DNA of 20,928 nt from Candidatus Bathyarchaeota archaeon (GCA_014730055.1 WJIV01000030.1:1-20928); one strand, 5' to 3'; counted from the first letter of the stretch, positions 6,703 to 15,061 are shown. Translations and numbers: made by a program. The notes: a model not told the origin generated them from the sequence alone.

Positions 6703-7476
6703 TTGAATATTTTAGAGGAAAATTTGGAAGCCTTGAATCGATACTACAGCAAACATCCTATTAGCTTTAAGGCCGAAGGTGATGTAATAAAGATAATCGA
6801 GAATCCTCGTTTCTATATCCGGAGTCATAATGATCTTAAGAACGAGCTACAGTGGAAGTATAAGGCCATATTTACAGATGAATTCCGTTGGCATATACCT
6901 AAAAGACAGGTTAGAAAACTATCTTCCAAACTGCTTAAGCTTTCAATATATAGGACACCCGTTGAATTAAGGGAGAGAATAGACTACTATTTAGATTGTA
7001 TCATGGAAGAAAAGTTGAGAATATCTCTACGTGATTTTCTTATGGAGATAGATTATCTATCAAATCTTCCATGCACCAAGATATATCACCATACATACGA
7101 GTATGGGCTACTCGAACACACAGTACAGTTACTGGAATTAGCTACAAACATCAAGGAAACAATAGGACCTGAATACCCGATAGACTCTGATCTTTTGATA
7201 GCGGGAAGTATCCTTCATGATGCGGGAAAAATTAACTGCTACATTGAAGAAGAGGTCGATTTTGAACACACTGATATTTCAAATATGCAAGGTCACATTA
7301 TCCACGGTACAAAACTTGTAACACAATACATAAAATCAGATAAGCTCGACTCACTGATCCACATAGTCGCTAGCCATCATTCAGAAAAAGACTGGGGATC
7401 CCCAGTATCCCCCACCATACCAGAAGCATGGATAATCCACACGATGGACAATTTATCCGCAAAAATACTAGGTTAA
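6703..7476 (+). CDS. HD-domain hydrolase, YhaM-like
   Basis: A 257-residue protein whose second half is an HD metal-dependent phosphohydrolase. Its metal ligands are visible in order: His139 (LLEHT), His172-Asp173 (SILHDAGK), His198 and His201 (GHIIHG), and His225-His226 (ASHHSEKDWGSPVSP), ending with AWIIHTMDNLSAKI. The last two blocks are characteristic of YhaM-type 3'-5' exoribonucleases. Unlike YhaM there is no recognisable OB-fold before the HD domain; residues 1-120 are charged and of unknown type. The start is a TTG at 6703; an in-frame TAG at 6697 rules out longer forms. A TATA-like TTAAATTTTA (6661-6670) lies about 35 nt upstream. RNA or nucleotide phosphodiester cleavage is inferred. 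Confidence 0.75.
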   Translation: MNILEENLEALNRYYSKHPISFKAEGDVIKIIENPRFYIRSHNDLKNELQWKYKAIFTDEFRWHIPKRQVRKLSSKLLKLSIYRTPVELRERIDYYLDCIMEEKLRISLRDFLMEIDYLSNLPCTKIYHHTYEYGLLEHTVQLLELATNIKETIGPEYPIDSDLLIAGSILHDAGKINCYIEEEVDFEHTDISNMQGHIIHGTKLVTQYIKSDKLDSLIHIVASHHSEKDWGSPVSPTIPEAWIIHTMDNLSAKILG

Positions 7477-7508
7477 AGTTTACATGATAATTGACTTTTA
7501 TCTGAATA

Positions 7509-8360
7509 TTAAAATATGGTAATTAGAGCTACCCCAGTGACAATCAAAATTGAACCAAGTATAACACGAAACGAAATTTTCTCTGCATCCTTAAGTATAA
7601 TTGCACTTAAGAGTAAGCCGAAAAGGGGATTGGCTCCAATTATTGCTGATACCACGCCAATACTCCCCTGCTGTGTTGCGTAAAACATGCCGATCCAGGC
7701 TAAACTGGTTGCTATGCCTCCTAAAGAAAGGTAAGGAATTGACTTTCTACTAAGTTTGAATTCACCGGTTCTTCCCATTAGTCTGAGTATAACGGGATAA
7801 GCGATTAGTCCTGTTAGAGCACCAACAAAGGCTCCTAATACTGATTCAGGAAGAATATTTAGCCCAGCCTTCCTAACAGCGCTACTAGCTGCGTAAAAGA
7901 AAGCTGAACCAATAGGTATTGCTAGGTCCCTTGCCCGTATACTTTTCTTACTTCCAAATCCGCTTATCGTCATCACGCCGATTACTACTAAAACTGCTCC
8001 TGTTAGAGTGTAAACTGTTATCCTCTCACCTAAAAATAGTACTCCCAAAATCATCGCGAATATAGGGTTGGTCCCAGTGAGGCTACTGCTTATAGGTACT
8101 CCCAGCTTGTCTATGCTCAGGTAATTCATGGTACGTCCCATGATCGCAGCTAGAAATCCTGCGAAAACAAAGTAAATTATGGCGGGCCATTCTATATCTG
8201 GAGGATCAAGAGCTAATATCCCACTCAGAATGACAACTTGGACAGCTGCTACTGAGAGAGTCGCCGTAACTGGAGTGCTATCCCTCATGCCTTTCCTCAC
8301 CAATACAGCGTTCAGACCGAAACTAAAGGCAGCTAGGAGGGCATAGAACTCGTACCTCAT
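7509..8360 (-). CDS. EamA/DMT-family transporter, full size
   Basis: A 283-residue membrane protein with about ten hydrophobic segments and two EamA repeats (roughly residues 1-133 and 150-283). Each repeat ends with the characteristic pattern: NPIFAMILGVLFLGERIT in the first, NPLFGLLLSAIILKDAEKIS in the second. Such carriers export or import small metabolites, often amino acids or nucleosides; no substrate is visible. The ATG at 8360 is divergent from the MBL-fold gene; TATA-like TTATATC boxes lie upstream. It is the full-size counterpart of the half-size EamA gene at 5142-5567. Confidence 0.9.
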   Translation of the reverse strand: MRYEFYALLAAFSFGLNAVLVRKGMRDSTPVTATLSVAAVQVVILSGILALDPPDIEWPAIIYFVFAGFLAAIMGRTMNYLSIDKLGVPISSSLTGTNPIFAMILGVLFLGERITVYTLTGAVLVVIGVMTISGFGSKKSIRARDLAIPIGSAFFYAASSAVRKAGLNILPESVLGAFVGALTGLIAYPVILRLMGRTGEFKLSRKSIPYLSLGGIATSLAWIGMFYATQQGSIGVVSAIIGANPLFGLLLSAIILKDAEKISFRVILGSILIVTGVALITIF

Positions 8361-8455
8361 CTTTTGACGCCGTAAGGATATAATAAGTAGATATAAATCA
8401 GATCAATATCCTTCCAAGGATGGTTTTATAGCCTCAATTGTATTTTCAGATTAGT

Positions 8456-8460
8456 GGTGA
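8456..8460 (+). promoter_or_regulatory. Ribosome binding site GGTGA for the MBL-fold gene
   Basis: GGTGA ends 4 nt before the ATG at 8465 and matches the archaeal anti-Shine-Dalgarno sequence. It fixes the start. A TATA-like GTTTTATAG near 8421-8430 precedes it. Confidence 0.6.
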
Positions 8461-8464
8461 TTGA

Positions 8465-9112
8465 ATGAGTAATAAGAAGACAGTAAGAGATGACCTAGTT
8501 GTCCTTGAGCAGGAGATGAGGCCTGGATGGTTCTTTAGCGTTGTTGTTGTTTTTGGCGAGGAAAAAATCGGGATTATAGATACTGGCTTTGAGGATACTC
8601 CCAAGAATCTTATTTTTCCATTAATAGAGGAAAAAGGGCGAGATCTGGAAGAGATAGATCTAGTCGTAAACACCCACAGAGATGGTGATCATATTCGGGG
8701 CAATGAGGCCTTCAGAGAAAATACTGATGCTCAAATTGCCATTCATGAGTTGGAGGTTGAGGCAGTACCAGACATTGATATCGAACTCACGGATGGTATG
8801 CAGGTAGAAATAGGTGACAGAATTTTCGATGTTGTTCACACACCAGGCCACAGGCCGGGGAGTATCTGTCTTTACGATTCTAAGGAGAGTATACTGATCA
8901 CGGGAGACTCCGTTTGTGGTACCCGTGAAGATTTAATCAGAATGAATAAGGAGATATACATTGATTCGATGAAGAAGCTTCTTAAGATGGATGTGGAGAC
9001 CATGATCATGTCTCACCCTTTTGATCCCCCAGGAAAGAATGTATTGATTGGCTATGAGATAAAAGATTTCATAAACTCCAGCATAGAGATAGCAAAAAAT
9101 CTCCAGACTTAA
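8465..9112 (+). CDS. Metallo-beta-lactamase-fold hydrolase
   Basis: A 215-residue MBL-fold protein of compact size with the expected series of metal motifs. Residues 71-76 read HRDGDH, where most members have HxHxDH. Later come HTPGHRPGS near 125, the bridging Asp in ILITGDSV near 145, and a final His in MIMSHPFDPPG near 182. The second metal-1 histidine is thus replaced by Asp73 (HxDxDH). The fold covers glyoxalase II-like thioesterases, lactonases and others, and the substrate is not evident. The ATG at 8465 has a good GGTGA site. Its stop shares the bases TTAA with the stop of the convergent MFS gene. Confidence 0.87.
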   Translation: MSNKKTVRDDLVVLEQEMRPGWFFSVVVVFGEEKIGIIDTGFEDTPKNLIFPLIEEKGRDLEEIDLVVNTHRDGDHIRGNEAFRENTDAQIAIHELEVEAVPDIDIELTDGMQVEIGDRIFDVVHTPGHRPGSICLYDSKESILITGDSVCGTREDLIRMNKEIYIDSMKKLLKMDVETMIMSHPFDPPGKNVLIGYEIKDFINSSIEIAKNLQT

Positions 9113-10269
9113 TCCTCAATTTCATTTAATCGGTACGCGAATAGGAAACCCACACTGCAAATTGCTGCTGCCACAAGGAACGGTGATGTCTTAGAGTAAT
9201 TTACATAGAAAAAGCTTGCAATAATGGGGCCTATAGTAGTGCCTAATCTGTTGCCCGTTGTATTAACCCCAAACGCTGGCCCCACTAATCTTTCAGGTAC
9301 CGAACTCGAAAGAAGCGTCAGTATTGCAGGCCAGGTCATACTCCATAGTCCGAATGCCAAGGAGTTAAGGATAAGCATAATCCTCCAATTATCTATTAAG
9401 TGCCAAGAAGCAAAGAGGAATGGAATGAAGACTATTACAGATAGTATAGTTTTTTTTCTACCATAACGGTCAGCGATCCTACCACTTGGCATTTGAGTGA
9501 TCAGGGTTATGAAACTCTGTAACGTAAAGAACAGGGCTATTTTCGATGCACTAAGAGCAAACTTAGACTCCAGATATAATGGAACAATAAGGTTTACTCC
9601 ACCGATAGCAGTGGTCATAAGGGCCCCGTAAATAAAGAATGTACTTAATACCCCTAAGATGTCATCCCTTAGAAGTTCTTTAAAAAGTCCTTCACTGGAA
9701 GAAACCTCTCTTTCATCACCGGTATCTATCTTGAAACCTGCCAATATACTAAAGGCATTTATCACCGCACCGACAAGAAATACTTGATTCCAACCAAGAT
9801 ACTCAATAAGATACCCGCTGGTGAGCGTGCTAATTATACCTGCAATAGGCCAAGATGTATTCATAATACCAAAAACTGAAGATCTCTTGCTAAGATCGGA
9901 ATTAGCCGTTATCATCGCCATTCTTGCTGGTATAAACAGTGCCCATGAAGCATTATACAACATGAACAAAGGAGTGACCTGTTGCCATGAAGATGCATAA
10001 GAAAAAAGAAAAATTGAGATGAGGTTTACAATAGCGCTACCTATCAGGAGAACTTTCCGACCTATCCGGTCAATCATTAGCCCACTAGGTATCATCAAGA
10101 TTGTTGAAACTAGCCCCCCGACGCTTATGACTAGCGCGTTTTGACTCGCGGATGCTCCAAGTTCTGAGACAAATAATGGAAATAGGGGTGTAATGAGCTG
10201 AATCGAGAATCCAAAAGCAAAGTTTAGTACAAATAGATATCGTAGATTTCGATTCAGGGAATCCAACAT
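9109..10269 (-). CDS. MFS transporter
   Basis: A 386-residue major facilitator with twelve hydrophobic segments. The loop-2/3 signature GLMIDRIGRKVLLIGS appears near residue 65, and its counterpart GRIADRYGRKKTILS appears in the second half near 262, with a cytoplasmic linker containing KIDTGDEREVSSSEG near 185. These define the Asp-Arg-x-Gly-Arg-Lys motif of drug or sugar/organic-acid porters. Start ATG at 10269 with a weak AGGT 3 nt upstream. Likely an efflux carrier; the substrate is unknown. Confidence 0.92.
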   Translation of the reverse strand: MLDSLNRNLRYLFVLNFAFGFSIQLITPLFPLFVSELGASASQNALVISVGGLVSTILMIPSGLMIDRIGRKVLLIGSAIVNLISIFLFSYASSWQQVTPLFMLYNASWALFIPARMAMITANSDLSKRSSVFGIMNTSWPIAGIISTLTSGYLIEYLGWNQVFLVGAVINAFSILAGFKIDTGDEREVSSSEGLFKELLRDDILGVLSTFFIYGALMTTAIGGVNLIVPLYLESKFALSASKIALFFTLQSFITLITQMPSGRIADRYGRKKTILSVIVFIPFLFASWHLIDNWRIMLILNSLAFGLWSMTWPAILTLLSSSVPERLVGPAFGVNTTGNRLGTTIGPIIASFFYVNYSKTSPFLVAAAICSVGFLFAYRLNEIED

Positions 10270-10358
10270 GGGACCTAGAGGTGTGCCCTTACTAATTAAT
10301 CAAATGCTTCCCATTATAATGGCAGCTTTTTCGATCTATCTGAATAATCTAATGTTTT

Positions 10359-10631
10359 TTATCGGTGTGTTATGAGTCTCAGTTTGTGCCTAATTTCCAA
10401 GAGTCTAACATTGAATACACGATCGAAAATCTCTCTACACTCATCGAATTTGTCACATGATATTCCTAGTAGAGCAACCTGGCTCAGAGCAGAGGCATAA
10501 ACGTGCCCAATAGAAGCATCTACTACGGAGTCGACTCCATCTGTGGCCATATTTTTGTAAATATCAACGACCTCGGATAACACCGCCTCTGAGGTGAGGT
10601 CATCGACTATGCTCTCGATCCTATTTTTCAT
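10359..10631 (-). CDS. Small uncharacterised protein, 90 residues
   Basis: I do not recognise this protein. It is 90 residues, soluble, mostly helical in appearance, with an acidic N-terminal half and a basic end (RLLEIRHKLRLITHR). Cys79-region residues in ISCDKFDECREIF give a C-x5-C pair without other ligands. The ATG at 10631 is preceded on its strand by TATA-like TTTTATCC (about 15 nt away) and TTTTAAAC (about 45 nt). It is divergent from the small gene at 10735. Codon use looks like the neighbours, supporting a real gene. Confidence 0.55.
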   Translation of the reverse strand: MKNRIESIVDDLTSEAVLSEVVDIYKNMATDGVDSVVDASIGHVYASALSQVALLGISCDKFDECREIFDRVFNVRLLEIRHKLRLITHR

Positions 10632-10734
10632 TACATCACAAATACTATTAGAGGATAAAAATTAACCGAATCTGTTAGTTTAAAAGGACGGATTTAAATT
10701 TCGGCGTCTCCTATACCCCGTAGGAATTAATCAT

Positions 10735-11025
10735 ATGGAAAAGATTGAGAAGCTGGTCTTCGACGCAAAGGACTTCAAGTTCACTGCTGCGTACCAAGAA
10801 TACCAGAAATCCTTCGAACAGACCGACTCTCCCGAGGAAAAAAGCAAGCTTAACGAACTTATCACACAGTTAAATGGTGAGGAGATATCCTACCCTGATT
10901 TCTATGAGGCTATAAGAGATACAGAGAACTGGTACCAATTTCACAGAACGAGCATCGAGACCACTAGAAAATTCGCATATAGAAAAAAGCAGCAGAAAAA
11001 AGCACGTATAGATAGACACAAATAA
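10735..11025 (+). CDS. Small uncharacterised protein with basic C-terminus
   Basis: A 96-residue protein not matched to any family I know. The first 75 residues are mixed-charge and aromatic-rich (FKFTAAYQEYQKSF, ENWYQFHRT). The last 20 are strongly basic (FAYRKKQQKKARIDRHK), suggesting contact with nucleic acid or ribosome (inference). The ATG at 10735 is preceded by GGAAT and a TATA-like GATTTAAAT at 10690-10698. A 12-bp palindrome follows its stop. Confidence 0.6.
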   Translation: MEKIEKLVFDAKDFKFTAAYQEYQKSFEQTDSPEEKSKLNELITQLNGEEISYPDFYEAIRDTENWYQFHRTSIETTRKFAYRKKQQKKARIDRHK

Positions 11026-11028
11026 ACC

Positions 11029-11040
11029 GGATATATATCC
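11029..11040. repeat. 12-bp perfect palindrome GGATATATATCC
   Basis: A perfect palindrome just after the stop of the preceding small gene and about 75 nt before the winged-helix gene. It could be an operator for the latter or form a hairpin at the end of the former; no T tract follows. Confidence 0.3.
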
Positions 11041-11115
11041 CTCTATAGCATTTTCACGCCTCTCTCCAGATCAAAGAATGTGGTCATACTTTTACCCGGA
11101 TAAGAAAAATCTTAG

Positions 11116-11388
11116 ATGGGTATGCGCTTGAAGATGGAGGACGTGGCTAAGAGAAGTATGATTAGGATCATTGAGATCTTAACTGAACAAGATAAGATTA
11201 CAATATCTGATTTAGCGAGAAAATCTAAGTTGGGATATGAGCCCACAGATAACAATATTAGAGACCTGTCAAAGCTAGGCCTTGTAAAAGATTACTATGT
11301 TGGAAAAAACCGCTTCATTGAGCCCAAATTCCGTACACTAAAATTAATATTTGAGAAACATGGTAAGGCTCAAACCCAGATTATGTAG
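11116..11388 (+). CDS. Small winged-helix DNA-binding protein
   Basis: A 90-residue protein with a winged helix-turn-helix layout: a first helix MIRIIEILTEQDK, then ITISDLARKSKLGYEPTDNNIRDLSKLGLVKDY as turn and recognition helix, and a short wing YYVGKNRFIEPKF. There is no effector domain. Small archaeal wHTH proteins of this kind act as local regulators; the target is unknown. The palindrome at 11029-11040 upstream is a candidate autoregulatory site. Start at ATG 11116; Met at codons 3 and 7 are alternatives. Confidence 0.65.
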   Translation: MGMRLKMEDVAKRSMIRIIEILTEQDKITISDLARKSKLGYEPTDNNIRDLSKLGLVKDYYVGKNRFIEPKFRTLKLIFEKHGKAQTQIM

Positions 11389-11453
11389 AGCGTGTAAAAA
11401 GAACGATTGTTCAGGATATTAAAAGGTATTTGGAAGGATATTGGTTCATTCAA

Positions 11454-12251
11454 TCATTTTTTGAATGCTTTTACACTCCAAGTCTGAGGAAGAGGATCTC
11501 CTTTGATCCTATAGTATGTTTCATCCACTTTCTCAGCAATGGGAAGGTACTTCCATACTAGCTCAGGGTATTCTCCCACCTCTAATATAGATAATCCTGC
11601 TTTTATTAGACTGTTCAGGATGTCACTCACGGTATGCTGCCACTCGAAGCTCTTCCTATTTGTTACCTTGGCTGTTTCATCTGCATAGGTCCCATCTTCC
11701 TCCCAACTTGAAGGCTCCTCACTGTGCCAATAGGAGTATTTCACTTTGAGACCATTGTCCTCGTCGTCAAAGACCCACATGAACGGATGAGATTCCACCA
11801 GTAGAAATATTCCTCCCGGTCTTAGAAAGTGAGAAATTACTTCAGCCCATCTGTCGATATCATGAAGCCAACATAATACTCCATAGCTTGTGAATACAAT
11901 GTCATATTTGGACCTGAGTTTCCCTGGGAGATCATAAAGGTTGCTGCAAATAAACTTCGCGTCAACCCCTGTCCTTAAGGCCAGTTCTTCAGCAAGCTCA
12001 ATAGCCTCCTCACTGAAATCGACACCTGTCACATCAGCACCAAGACGAGCCCAACTTATGGTATCGAGACCAAAATGGCATTGGAGATGAAGCAATTTCT
12101 TGTTTTTAACGTCTCCCAGGAGTTCAGTCTCTAGTTCATGGAGGCTGTTCTTCCCGGATAGAAATCCTTCTAGATCATACTCATCCGTTTGTGCATGAAT
12201 TTTAACCAGTTCATTCCAACGTGCTTTGTTAACATTATAATAATCTTCCAT
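11454..12251 (-). CDS. Class I SAM-dependent methyltransferase
   Basis: A 265-residue soluble enzyme with a Rossmann-type methyltransferase core. Motif I reads LLHLQCHFGLDTISWARLGA near residues 53-72, followed by the acidic end of strand 2 (VTGVDFSEEAIELA). A motif IV region YDIVFTSYGVLCWLHDI comes next, with the post-motif LRPGGIFLLVE. The His/Cys version of motif I (HLQCHFG in place of LxxGxG) is a known variant in small-molecule methyltransferases. The C-terminal half with WHSEEPSSWEEDG probably builds the acceptor pocket; the acceptor is unknown. A TATA-like GGTATATTTTTC lies about 35 nt upstream on its strand. Complete in length. Confidence 0.88.
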   Translation of the reverse strand: MEDYYNVNKARWNELVKIHAQTDEYDLEGFLSGKNSLHELETELLGDVKNKKLLHLQCHFGLDTISWARLGADVTGVDFSEEAIELAEELALRTGVDAKFICSNLYDLPGKLRSKYDIVFTSYGVLCWLHDIDRWAEVISHFLRPGGIFLLVESHPFMWVFDDEDNGLKVKYSYWHSEEPSSWEEDGTYADETAKVTNRKSFEWQHTVSDILNSLIKAGLSILEVGEYPELVWKYLPIAEKVDETYYRIKGDPLPQTWSVKAFKK

Positions 12252-12283
12252 TAATTCTCGACCAGAGAGTCCCTTCGTGAAAG

Positions 12284-12307
12284 AAAAATATACCTTTCAC
12301 TCGTATT
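12284..12307 (-). promoter_or_regulatory. Promoter of the methyltransferase, TACCTTTCA copy 3
   Basis: In the minus sense, TGAAAGGTATATTTTTC gives a BRE-like GAAAG followed by a TATA box centred about 37 nt before the methyltransferase ATG at 12251. It matches the element at 6574-6597 at 20 of 24 positions. Confidence 0.45.
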
Positions 12308-12391
12308 GGAAGGCAACTTACATAATAGTCCAAATAGTGTTGAAAAATTAAAAGGAAACCTCATATCTCCTCCTAAATATACTTAGAAAAC

Positions 12392-13195
12392 ATGCACGAT
12401 ATGCGGGTTATAGCACCGACTGTTTGTGATATATTTGGTGTCAAGCATCCTGGATCAGCGGAGAAACCTGGGCTCTTTAATATTACGAAGGCTCTACGGT
12501 ATACAGACAGACTTGCGGTTGTAGTGATAGACGCATTTGGAGTTAGCACCTGGAATAAAGCCAAGAATAATTCACCGACCATTAATCTCTTAGAAAGTAT
12601 TAACTCAACAGTTATTCACAGTGTGATGAAGAGTATCACCCCAGTCAACTTCGCTACGATGCTCACAGGGGCTCACCCCGAGGTCCACAAAATCACTGAC
12701 AGGACCATGCACTTGAGATTAGAGACCATCTTTGATATTCTTAGGGAAAGTGGAATGAACTCCTCAACAGCTGCAAGATCTCAAAGTAGCCTAGGCATAC
12801 TGATCTCTCCGCATGCTGATCACCCTAGAGTTGCAGAATCTAACCTGGATAAAGATGTAACAGCGAACGCTATTGCAAGCATATTGGATGGGGAAAATCT
12901 GCTATGGGTGCAGTTACTGGATGTCGACGATGCAGGACATAGATATGGACCTTACAGTCAAGATAGTATTGAGGCTGTTAGACGTGCCGACACAAATCTC
13001 AGAAGAATTCTTGAAGCGGCTGGTAGCCAGGATTATTCGGTAATAGTTCTTGCAGATCATGGACAGCACACTGATCCTGATACAATGAGAGGTACGCATG
13101 GTACTGATCTTGATGAAGACCTAGAAGTACCCTTATTCTGGGCGACGAGTTCTCAGATAAGCGAATCAATCCTTGGAAGCAAGAATACAATATAA
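12392..13195 (+). CDS. Alkaline-phosphatase-superfamily phosphodiesterase/hydrolase
   Basis: A 267-residue soluble enzyme of the alkaline phosphatase fold (nucleotide pyrophosphatase/phosphodiesterase-like), shorter than most. The first metal Asp is Asp47 in VVVIDAFG. The nucleophile region is SITPVNFATMLTGAHPEVH, matching PSxTxPNxxSLLTGxxPxxHG. The second metal group appears as LDVDDAGHRYGP, then ADHGQH, and finally MRGTHGTD. All canonical metal-binding motifs seem present, so it should be active on a phosphodiester or related substrate. No signal peptide. First gene of a tightly spaced run on the plus strand, 44 nt before the LarA-like gene. The ATG at codon 4 is an alternative start. Confidence 0.82.
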   Translation: MHDMRVIAPTVCDIFGVKHPGSAEKPGLFNITKALRYTDRLAVVVIDAFGVSTWNKAKNNSPTINLLESINSTVIHSVMKSITPVNFATMLTGAHPEVHKITDRTMHLRLETIFDILRESGMNSSTAARSQSSLGILISPHADHPRVAESNLDKDVTANAIASILDGENLLWVQLLDVDDAGHRYGPYSQDSIEAVRRADTNLRRILEAAGSQDYSVIVLADHGQHTDPDTMRGTHGTDLDEDLEVPLFWATSSQISESILGSKNTI

Positions 13196-13239
13196 GGAAA
13201 AACTTGAAGACAAAGGAAGCGACTTAATAAGAGAGCCAT

Positions 13240-14499
13240 ATGAACCTCCCAAAGATGATAAAGATAAGGCAGTTATTCGACCAGCCTAAATTAAAAGATG
13301 TAAAAAAATCAATTATCATTGAATTGGAAAGAAAAAAATTAAGAGAACGAATTAAGAGAGGGCAGAAAATCGCCGTTACAGCTGGTAGCAGAGGTATAGC
13401 TAATATTGCGGAAATACTCTCAGTAGTGGTTGAGGAGATCAGAAAAGCTGGTGGGGATCCCTTCGTTGTTCCGTCAATGGGTAGTCACGGCGGCGCCACT
13501 CCTGAAGGGCAGATCAATGTTCTTGAGGCCCTTGGAATAACGGAGAAATCCGTTGGGGCGCAGATTGTCTCGAGCATGGAGGTGGATCTAGTCGGGGAGC
13601 TAAAGGGAGGAATAAAGGTCTACTTGGATCGTAAGGCTATGGAGGCTGATGGGATATTTGTAGTAAACAGAGTTAAACCTCATACCGACTTTAAAGGTGA
13701 GATAGAAAGCGGGCTTTTGAAGATGCTCGCTATAGGGCTAGGGAAACAGAAAGGAGCTGAGATGATACATTGGCACAAATATGATGGATACCACCGAGTT
13801 TTACCTGAGGCAGGGAGGCTCATAGCAGAGAAGACAAATGTTGTAATGGGCTTAGCTATACTCGAGAACGCACACCATGAGACAGCTATGGTGAAAGCGC
13901 TATATCCCGAAGAGTTCATGGAGGAGGAGATGAAGCTACTTGAAATTGCTAAAGATTCGCTTCCACGTATCCCGATAGAGGAGATTGACGTACTTGTTGT
14001 GGAGGAGATAGGCAAGGAGATAAGTGGTGTTGGGATGGACACCAATGTGACAGGTAGGTTCTGGATGCCGGGTGAGGCTGATCCTCTCGCTCCGTGTATT
14101 AGTAAGATTGTCATACTGGATCTATCAGAGGAGACACATGGCAACGCCATAGGCATTGGGCTTGCTGACCTAATTACCACTAGAGCAGAGGAGAAAATAG
14201 ATCGACAGCAGACATACGTAAATTGTTTAACTCAAGGTAGCGGTGAGACAGGTAAGATTCCACCAAGTCTTCCAAACGATAGAGATGCCATAACTACTGC
14301 CATAAGGATCAGCGGTCCAGTTAGACCTGGAGATGCAAGGCTTGTTAGGATTAAGAACACGCAGGAGCTTGAGGAAATGTGGATTAGCGAAGCTCTAGTG
14401 AACGAGATTGAGAAGGATCCTGCTCTGTTTAGTAAAATAAAGATGATAGGTGAGCCCAGGGAAATGCAGTTTGATATATTGGGCAACTTGGCGCGGTAA
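13240..14499 (+). CDS. LarA/DUF2088-like protein (lactate-racemase-type fold)
   Basis: A 419-residue soluble protein. The N-terminal part reads KIAVTAGSRGIANIAEIL, then VVPSMGSHGGATPEGQ (His83). Next come VNRVKPHTDFKGEIESG with Lys145-Pro-His147 and Lys160, and EMIHWHKYDGYHRV with His176, His178 and His184. This pattern is that of the LarA/DUF2088 group, which has some resemblance to DUF362 proteins. LarA itself is a nickel-pincer racemase using Lys and several His; whether these residues serve the same role here cannot be judged by eye. No cofactor-making larB, larC or larE is in the window. It lies between the phosphodiesterase and the Cys-rich gene, 44 and 47 nt away, probably in one operon. 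Confidence 0.7.
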   Translation: MNLPKMIKIRQLFDQPKLKDVKKSIIIELERKKLRERIKRGQKIAVTAGSRGIANIAEILSVVVEEIRKAGGDPFVVPSMGSHGGATPEGQINVLEALGITEKSVGAQIVSSMEVDLVGELKGGIKVYLDRKAMEADGIFVVNRVKPHTDFKGEIESGLLKMLAIGLGKQKGAEMIHWHKYDGYHRVLPEAGRLIAEKTNVVMGLAILENAHHETAMVKALYPEEFMEEEMKLLEIAKDSLPRIPIEEIDVLVVEEIGKEISGVGMDTNVTGRFWMPGEADPLAPCISKIVILDLSEETHGNAIGIGLADLITTRAEEKIDRQQTYVNCLTQGSGETGKIPPSLPNDRDAITTAIRISGPVRPGDARLVRIKNTQELEEMWISEALVNEIEKDPALFSKIKMIGEPREMQFDILGNLAR

Positions 14500-14546
14500 T
14501 ATAAATCACGGATAATCACAACAAAGAGTTTATAGAATCTCGAGGA

Positions 14547-15026
14547 ATGGTTCAGGTGATGTTCGAGGGAGTTAAACGGGCCTATATCCTACAGGTTCTT
14601 TACATAATGAAATTCATCGAGAGATATGGTACTGATGAGGCTCTCGAGATCCTCGAAGAAGCGGCTGAGCGTCAGGGAGAGATGATTTCCCGAGAGATGA
14701 GACGGATATTGCCAGACGACTTGGAGACCCTTGATCTTGGGGCCGAGGTTTACAGAAGATTTATGGCCGATGCTGGATCTGAGATTAAAGAGCACAAAAG
14801 GGATGACAAAAGTATAACATTCGTTGTAAAAAAGTGTCCCTTCTACGAGGCTTTTCTAGATGTCGGAGTGGACTGTGGAATATTTCTAAATGGGTTGTGC
14901 AGCAATCTGACTCTTCCAAGCATACAGCATAGCTTAAATGCGTTCGACCAGAGACTTAGGGTTGAGAATATTCTTACTCGAGAGAGTGCCGAGGGGATAT
15001 GCCTTGAGAGAGTCTACTTGGAGTAG
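14547..15026 (+). CDS. Cys-rich ATC-hydrolase-like protein
   Basis: A 159-residue soluble protein with a helical N-terminal half (residues 1-80) and a C-terminal half with four spaced cysteines: Cys97 (KKCPFY), Cys110 (VGVDCG), Cys118 (NGLCSN) and Cys152 (GICLERVY). The C-P-F-Y start and G-x-C-L-E end recall small proteins annotated as L-2-amino-thiazoline-4-carboxylate hydrolase-like or DUF6125, some of which may bind a metal or Fe-S centre. The assignment is tentative and the true substrate unknown. GAGG ends 1 nt before the ATG at 14547, too close for a normal ribosome binding site; the start rests on the lack of other in-frame options. It precedes the first flavoprotein by about 30 nt. 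Confidence 0.6.
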   Translation: MVQVMFEGVKRAYILQVLYIMKFIERYGTDEALEILEEAAERQGEMISREMRRILPDDLETLDLGAEVYRRFMADAGSEIKEHKRDDKSITFVVKKCPFYEAFLDVGVDCGIFLNGLCSNLTLPSIQHSLNAFDQRLRVENILTRESAEGICLERVYLE

Positions 15027-15061
15027 TAATCTTTCAATAGTATCCCGAATACATTTTGATC

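Noticed and set aside
13680..14180. A 166-codon minus-strand frame opposite the LarA-like gene
   Set aside because: Low-complexity Ser/Ile-rich translation typical of antisense to a conserved coding gene; no start signals.
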